A stretch of 34,360 nt of DNA. Source: Clostridia bacterium (GTDB taxonomy: Bacteria; Bacillota; Clostridia; Oscillospirales; CAG-272). This document shows, one piece after another, positions 31,443 to 34,360 of the stretch. Within the stretch, counting starts at the first letter, position 1. The number at the start of each line of letters is the position of its first letter. The notes beneath the pieces were generated by a model that saw only the letters and a program-made list of their open reading frames with translations, had not been told where the DNA came from and did no database searches. Location of the stretch: the NCBI GenBank assembly GCA_017505785.1, contig JAFVOQ010000063.1, forward strand, positions 1 through 34,360, in the 5' to 3' direction. The translations under genes were made by a program, and so were the position numbers.

Positions 31443-33110
31443 ATGAAAGAACGCTATATTTCCTTAATGGCGAAGGTCCTCACCGCCTATTCCGATGAGC
31501 ATATCGTTGCTTATTTTGAGCGCGTAAAGCGAGAGGGGCTTACAGAGCATGGCTTTCCGCGCATGGCGGCGAACATCGGTATCCTTATTTCTCACGGCTA
31601 TCGCCGCGATCTTTTGCCGCTGTTTCTTGAAATGATGGATTTTTGCTGCGAGCAAATTCCGCGCGTGAAGGCGGCAAACGATTTTTCAGTGCGCGAGATC
31701 GTGTTTTGCTTGATGGAGGTGGAGGCGGCAAACGCTGTGCCTGCCGAGCGCCTTGCCGCGTGGAAGGCAAATATCGCTTCTATCGATCCCTACACCTGTT
31801 ATGACAAGTTTGCCAAAACGCCAACTGACAGGGTGTTTAACTGGGCGCTTTTTACCACGGTCAGCGAGTATGTGCGTCAGCATTACGGTCTTTGCGATTC
31901 AAGAGAATTTATTGATATTCAGATCCCCACGCAACTCCAATGGTTCGATGAAAACGGCATGTACCGTGATGCGCTGTATCACCCACCTGTTATGTACGAT
32001 TTGGTGCCAAGGGACTTGTTTTCGTTGCTGCTCCATTTCGGATATGACGGAAAATACCGTGATGAGATCGATGCTGTGCTTCGCCGTGCCGACATGGTTA
32101 CACTTAAGATGCAGTCGGTAACGGGTGAGCCTGCCTTTGGCGGCAGAAGCAACCAGTTTCTCCACAATGAGGCAATGCTTTTAACGGTTCTCGAATTTTG
32201 CGCGAATCGCTACAAAAAGGAAGGGGATTTGGCGCTTGCGGGCAAATTTAAAGCGGCGGCAAGCCGCGCGCTCGATCATCTTGAGGGATGGCTTGATAAG
32301 ACCCCCATTTACCACATCAAAAACCGTTTTTCGCTGGAAACCAAGTACGGTTGTGAGGTCTATGCGTATTTTGACAAGTACATGATAACGGCGGCATCAA
32401 ACCTCTATAATGCCTATGTGATCTGTGACGATACGATCGCACCCGGCGAATTTGATATGTCGCCCATGGTATTTAAAACCTCGGATGATTTCAATAAGAT
32501 TTTCCTGCGTGCAGGAGGCTATTCACTTGAGTTTGATACCGATGCAGACCCGCACTACGATGCATCGGGCCTTGGGCGCGTGCATAAGGCAGATGTGCCC
32601 TCGGCACTTTGCATGTCTTTGCCCTGTCCCGCAATGCCCAAGTTCGTTGTGGGAGAGCATCCTGTGGCAATGTCGCTTTCTCCCGGCATCTTTTCGGATA
32701 ACTATTGGCAGTTTGCCACCGATGCCTATATCGGCCGTTACGAGGTGCTTGGCATGGAAGCAGGGGAGAATAGCGCAAGCGCCTCGCTACTTTGCCGTTT
32801 CTTTAACGCTAAGGAGATCAAGACCGATTATACTGTTGATGAAAGCGGTGTAACCATTCTGGCAAGCGGCAGTGACAAGCTGGCACATATGCTGCCTGCA
32901 TTCGCATTTGACGGCGAGGAGCATACCGACATTAGGGTAAGCGATCAGCAGCTTGAAATTCACTATCATGGCTTTGTTTGTCGGTATACCACAAACGGCA
33001 AGATCATAGATCTTGATGAGGTTGGCTACAACCGCAACGGTCATTACCGTGGCTTTGCCGCCATTGGTAACAAAGAAATTGAGATCAAGATCGAGCTTTC
33101 AAAAGCATAA
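31443..33110 (+). CDS. Unassigned cytoplasmic protein with polysaccharide-lyase-like architecture
   Basis: A 555-aa protein with no signal peptide. The first 340 or so residues look all-helical, with recurring aromatic and Arg/Asp-rich helix ends as in (alpha/alpha) toroids; the last 200 residues are beta-rich, as in lyases and hydrolases built of a toroid plus beta-sandwich. A polar cluster, GGRSNQFLHNE (233-243, with Arg235, Asn237 and His241), could be catalytic. Ten bases after the SDR gene and the last gene of the kdu operon, it probably makes the unsaturated uronate that KduI uses, from imported oligosaccharides. I do not recognise the family; DUF2264-like and heparinase-like proteins are alternatives. 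The function is inferred from context. Confidence 0.55.
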   Translation: MKERYISLMAKVLTAYSDEHIVAYFERVKREGLTEHGFPRMAANIGILISHGYRRDLLPLFLEMMDFCCEQIPRVKAANDFSVREIVFCLMEVEAANAVPAERLAAWKANIASIDPYTCYDKFAKTPTDRVFNWALFTTVSEYVRQHYGLCDSREFIDIQIPTQLQWFDENGMYRDALYHPPVMYDLVPRDLFSLLLHFGYDGKYRDEIDAVLRRADMVTLKMQSVTGEPAFGGRSNQFLHNEAMLLTVLEFCANRYKKEGDLALAGKFKAAASRALDHLEGWLDKTPIYHIKNRFSLETKYGCEVYAYFDKYMITAASNLYNAYVICDDTIAPGEFDMSPMVFKTSDDFNKIFLRAGGYSLEFDTDADPHYDASGLGRVHKADVPSALCMSLPCPAMPKFVVGEHPVAMSLSPGIFSDNYWQFATDAYIGRYEVLGMEAGENSASASLLCRFFNAKEIKTDYTVDESGVTILASGSDKLAHMLPAFAFDGEEHTDIRVSDQQLEIHYHGFVCRYTTNGKIIDLDEVGYNRNGHYRGFAAIGNKEIEIKIELSKA

Positions 33111-33115
33111 ACCAA

Positions 33116-33141
33116 GGGGCTGCCGATCGGCAGCCCCTTCT
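33116..33141. terminator. Terminator between kdu operon and sigK
   Basis: GGGGCTGCC (33116-33124) pairs perfectly with GGCAGCCCC (33129-33137) across a GATC loop, followed by TTCTT. It lies between convergent genes; the minus-strand side has only a weak U-tract. Confidence 0.8.
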
Positions 33142-33145
33142 TGCA

Positions 33146-33823
33146 TTAGCAATATTCTCTTAAGGTATCAAGCGCGCTTTTTTCAATGCGACTGACGTAA
33201 GAGCGTGAAATACCAAGCAGCTCTGCCACCTCGCGCTGTGTGAGTGGCTGCTCACCGGAAAGCCCGTAGCGTAAATATATGATCTCACGCTCGCGGGCAT
33301 CAAGCACACTTTCAACCAAGCGACGCACGCGCGCTGATTTGATGTGTTTGTCAACCTCCTCCTCTACGTTGTCCTCGGTGGCGATCACATCGATGTACGT
33401 CAAGGGATTGCCGTCGCGATCGACGTCGATCGTTTCGTTGATTGAAACCTCGGCAGATAGCTTCTTTTGTGCGCGAAAGTGCATCAGGATCTCATTTTGG
33501 ATGCATTTTGCGGCATAAGTGGCAAAACGTGTGCCGTTGGTGGGATTAAAGGTATCCACCGCCTTAACCAAACCTATTGTGCCGATCGATACGAGATCCT
33601 CGCTGTTTTTTGCCGTTCCGTAATATTTTCTTACGATGTGCGCAACCAAGCGCAGATTGTGTAAAATCAGCTTTTCGCGTGCTGCCATATCGCCCTGCAC
33701 CTTTGCAGCAAACGCAGCACGTTCCTCCGCGGCACTTAGTGGTGGCGGAAACTTTTGCGGTGTGCCAATGCCGAGAAGCAAATGCACGGCGCCCAAAATA
33801 AGAGAAATCAAAGCTGAAAACAA
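33146..33823 (-). CDS. sigK: RNA polymerase sporulation sigma factor SigK (pro-SigK)
   Basis: The 225-aa late mother-cell sigma factor. The hydrophobic pro-sequence (FSALISLILGAVHLLLGIG) precedes PPPLSAAEE, like the B. subtilis pro-region removed by SpoIVFB. Region 2 follows: HNLRLVAHIVRKYYG, EDLVSIGTIGLVKAVDTF, FATYAAKCIQNEILMHFRA; region 4 ends with QREVAELLGISRSYVSRIEKSAL. The likely start is TTG 33823: GGAGGTGA lies 4 nt upstream and no ATG fits. The open frame continues upstream to 34291 through E2, but that part has no sigma-factor character. The coding sequence is continuous, with no skin-type insertion. Terminates against the kdu operon. Confidence 0.92.
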   Translation of the reverse strand: MFSALISLILGAVHLLLGIGTPQKFPPPLSAAEERAAFAAKVQGDMAAREKLILHNLRLVAHIVRKYYGTAKNSEDLVSIGTIGLVKAVDTFNPTNGTRFATYAAKCIQNEILMHFRAQKKLSAEVSINETIDVDRDGNPLTYIDVIATEDNVEEEVDKHIKSARVRRLVESVLDAREREIIYLRYGLSGEQPLTQREVAELLGISRSYVSRIEKSALDTLREYC

Positions 33824-33891
33824 AAAATCACCTCCAACAAACTCTATGAGGTGCCGCCTGTCCAAAATAACGCCGTGAAACGCTTTTGTGC

Positions 33892-33920
33892 TTGACACAA
33901 GACCTTGGATTTGGTACAAT
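33892..33920 (+). promoter_or_regulatory. Near-consensus sigma-A promoter facing E2
   Basis: -35 TTGACA (33892-33897), 17-nt spacer, -10 TACAAT (33915-33920). It points away from sigK into E2, 160 nt upstream of it. The transcribed stretch before E2 has a small hairpin (33981-33986 with 33990-33995) and no convincing gene. Confidence 0.7.
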
Positions 33921-34017
33921 TTGTATGAGAGGTGTAACGCAAGATCCTTTCCTTTGATTTTATGAAATTGCGAAGCTTTTGCAACCGTCGGTTGCGCCTT
34001 GCTCCGTGTCAGGTTGC

Positions 34018-34046
34018 TTGATTTCGCGTTATATTTTTGATATAAT
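34018..34046 (+). promoter_or_regulatory. Sigma-A promoter for element E2
   Basis: -35 TTGATT (34018-34023), 17-nt spacer, -10 TATAAT (34041-34046). The predicted start, near 34053, falls at the base of the closing helix of E2, which is what one expects of a dedicated ncRNA promoter. Confidence 0.8.
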
Positions 34047-34052
34047 TTATCA

Positions 34053-34338
34053 TAGGCTATAGCCGAAGGGAGTCGAACCCGACAGGTCTTTACAAACAAA
34101 AATTCACCCCGACTGCGGGAAAAGCTCTTGCCATATCCACATATGCCTGCGCGCTTTTCTCTTGCCGGAGCAAATTTTTGTTTTGTAAATACTGCTCCGC
34201 ACCTCTCGGCAAATAATTTTTTAGCAGCTTTTGTTGCGCAAAGACGCAACAAAGTGTTACTTTGTAAGTCTTGGCACGGCAAAAGATACAAAAAAGTATT
34301 GCCGTGAGGCTGATGTGTTCGGCTCTCTTCGGCTATAG
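34053..34338 (+). ncRNA. Structured RNA element E2 (same family as E1)
   Basis: The closing helix pairs 34057-34078 with 34317-34338: 22 pairs, two of them G-U in the plus-strand RNA and none mismatched. Left arm: 34089-34104 with 34173-34189 (one bulge), enclosing 34117-34125 with 34153-34161 and a CATAT/ATATG hairpin (34132-34145). Right arm: 34202-34205 with 34306-34309, 34207-34222 with 34290-34304, enclosing a 10-bp hairpin (34229-34254) and a 14-nt loop (34266-34279) that matches E1 at 10 of 14 positions. The promoter at 34018-34046 starts transcription at its 5' edge. Only 22 nt follow, so no terminator is visible. Function and family unknown. Confidence 0.75.
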
Positions 34339-34360
34339 TATAAAAGCTAATGATGACAAC

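Noticed and set aside
33841..33871. Sigma-E-type promoter for sigK (TTATTTTG-14-CATAGAGT on the minus strand)
   Set aside because: Spacing is right, but the transcript would start within the Shine-Dalgarno at 33828-33835, leaving too short a leader.
33962..34021. A 19-codon open frame between the tandem promoters and E2
   Set aside because: No Shine-Dalgarno at proper distance; it overlaps a hairpin and the E2 -35 box. Chance occurrence is more likely.
33824..34291. N-terminal extension of sigK by about 156 codons through E2
   Set aside because: The extension is composed of element and promoter sequence, lacks sigma-factor homology, and would ignore the strong Shine-Dalgarno at 33828-33835.

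Overview
This window looks like a piece of a spore-forming, anaerobic Clostridia-type Bacillota genome, probably from the gut. The evidence is the set of sporulation genes (sigK, the ylbJ/spoVV type, yqfC, yqfD), Firmicutes housekeeping synteny (rimM-trmD; rsmD-coaD; yceD-rpmF; phoH-ybeY-era-recO; mutS2), an HPr with both His15 and the regulatory Ser46, strong purine-rich ribosome binding sites, and several TTG/GTG starts. No tRNA, rRNA, CRISPR array, transposase or phage gene is visible. The window begins and ends inside or beside the same kind of repeat, so it may be a whole assembly contig that broke at repeats.

Layout. 18-296: structured RNA-like element E1. 413-2103: rlmA and an endonuclease/exonuclease/phosphatase-fold enzyme. 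2158-2954 (minus): yajC and a small membrane protein. 3149-7481: rimM, trmD, then an O-antigen-ligase-like membrane protein with two small membrane-anchored proteins. 7644-7907: ptsH with its own promoter and terminator. 8008-11524: uvrC, rsmD, coaD and a membrane protein. 11696-13180 (minus): nnr. 13331-14081: yceD-rpmF. 14128-15249 (minus): ylbJ/spoVV. 15319-22439: a tightly packed run yqfC-yqfD-phoH-ybeY-era-recO-mutS2. 22616-24916: PRPP synthase and a DUF1385 protein. 25036-28725: a small exopolysaccharide locus (glycosyltransferase, EpsG-like polymerase, flippase). 28805-33110: an AraC regulator divergent from a uronate operon (kduI, kduD-like SDR, an unassigned lyase-like protein). 33146-33823 (minus): sigK. 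34053-34338: element E2, a second copy of the E1 family.

How it works together. Most of the window is core growth machinery: ribosome and tRNA modification, DNA repair, CoA and PRPP synthesis, and metabolite repair. Sporulation genes are interleaved with it. Two accessory parts deal with carbohydrates: a surface-polysaccharide locus, and an uronate catabolic operon whose divergent AraC regulator appears to bind a direct repeat that overlaps both its own -35 box and the operon's -35 region. Convergent genes are repeatedly separated by bidirectional intrinsic terminators.

The most unusual content is the E1/E2 pair. These are two diverged elements of about 280 nt, one at each end of the window. 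They share the same architecture: a long closing helix, a left arm with an AU-rich hairpin, and a right arm with a long helix enclosing a conserved 14-nt loop. The helices are preserved by compensatory base changes and G-U pairs that make sense only for plus-strand RNA. E2 has a near-consensus sigma-A promoter placed so that the transcript begins at the closing helix. I do not recognise the family; it is a candidate for a new dispersed structured RNA.
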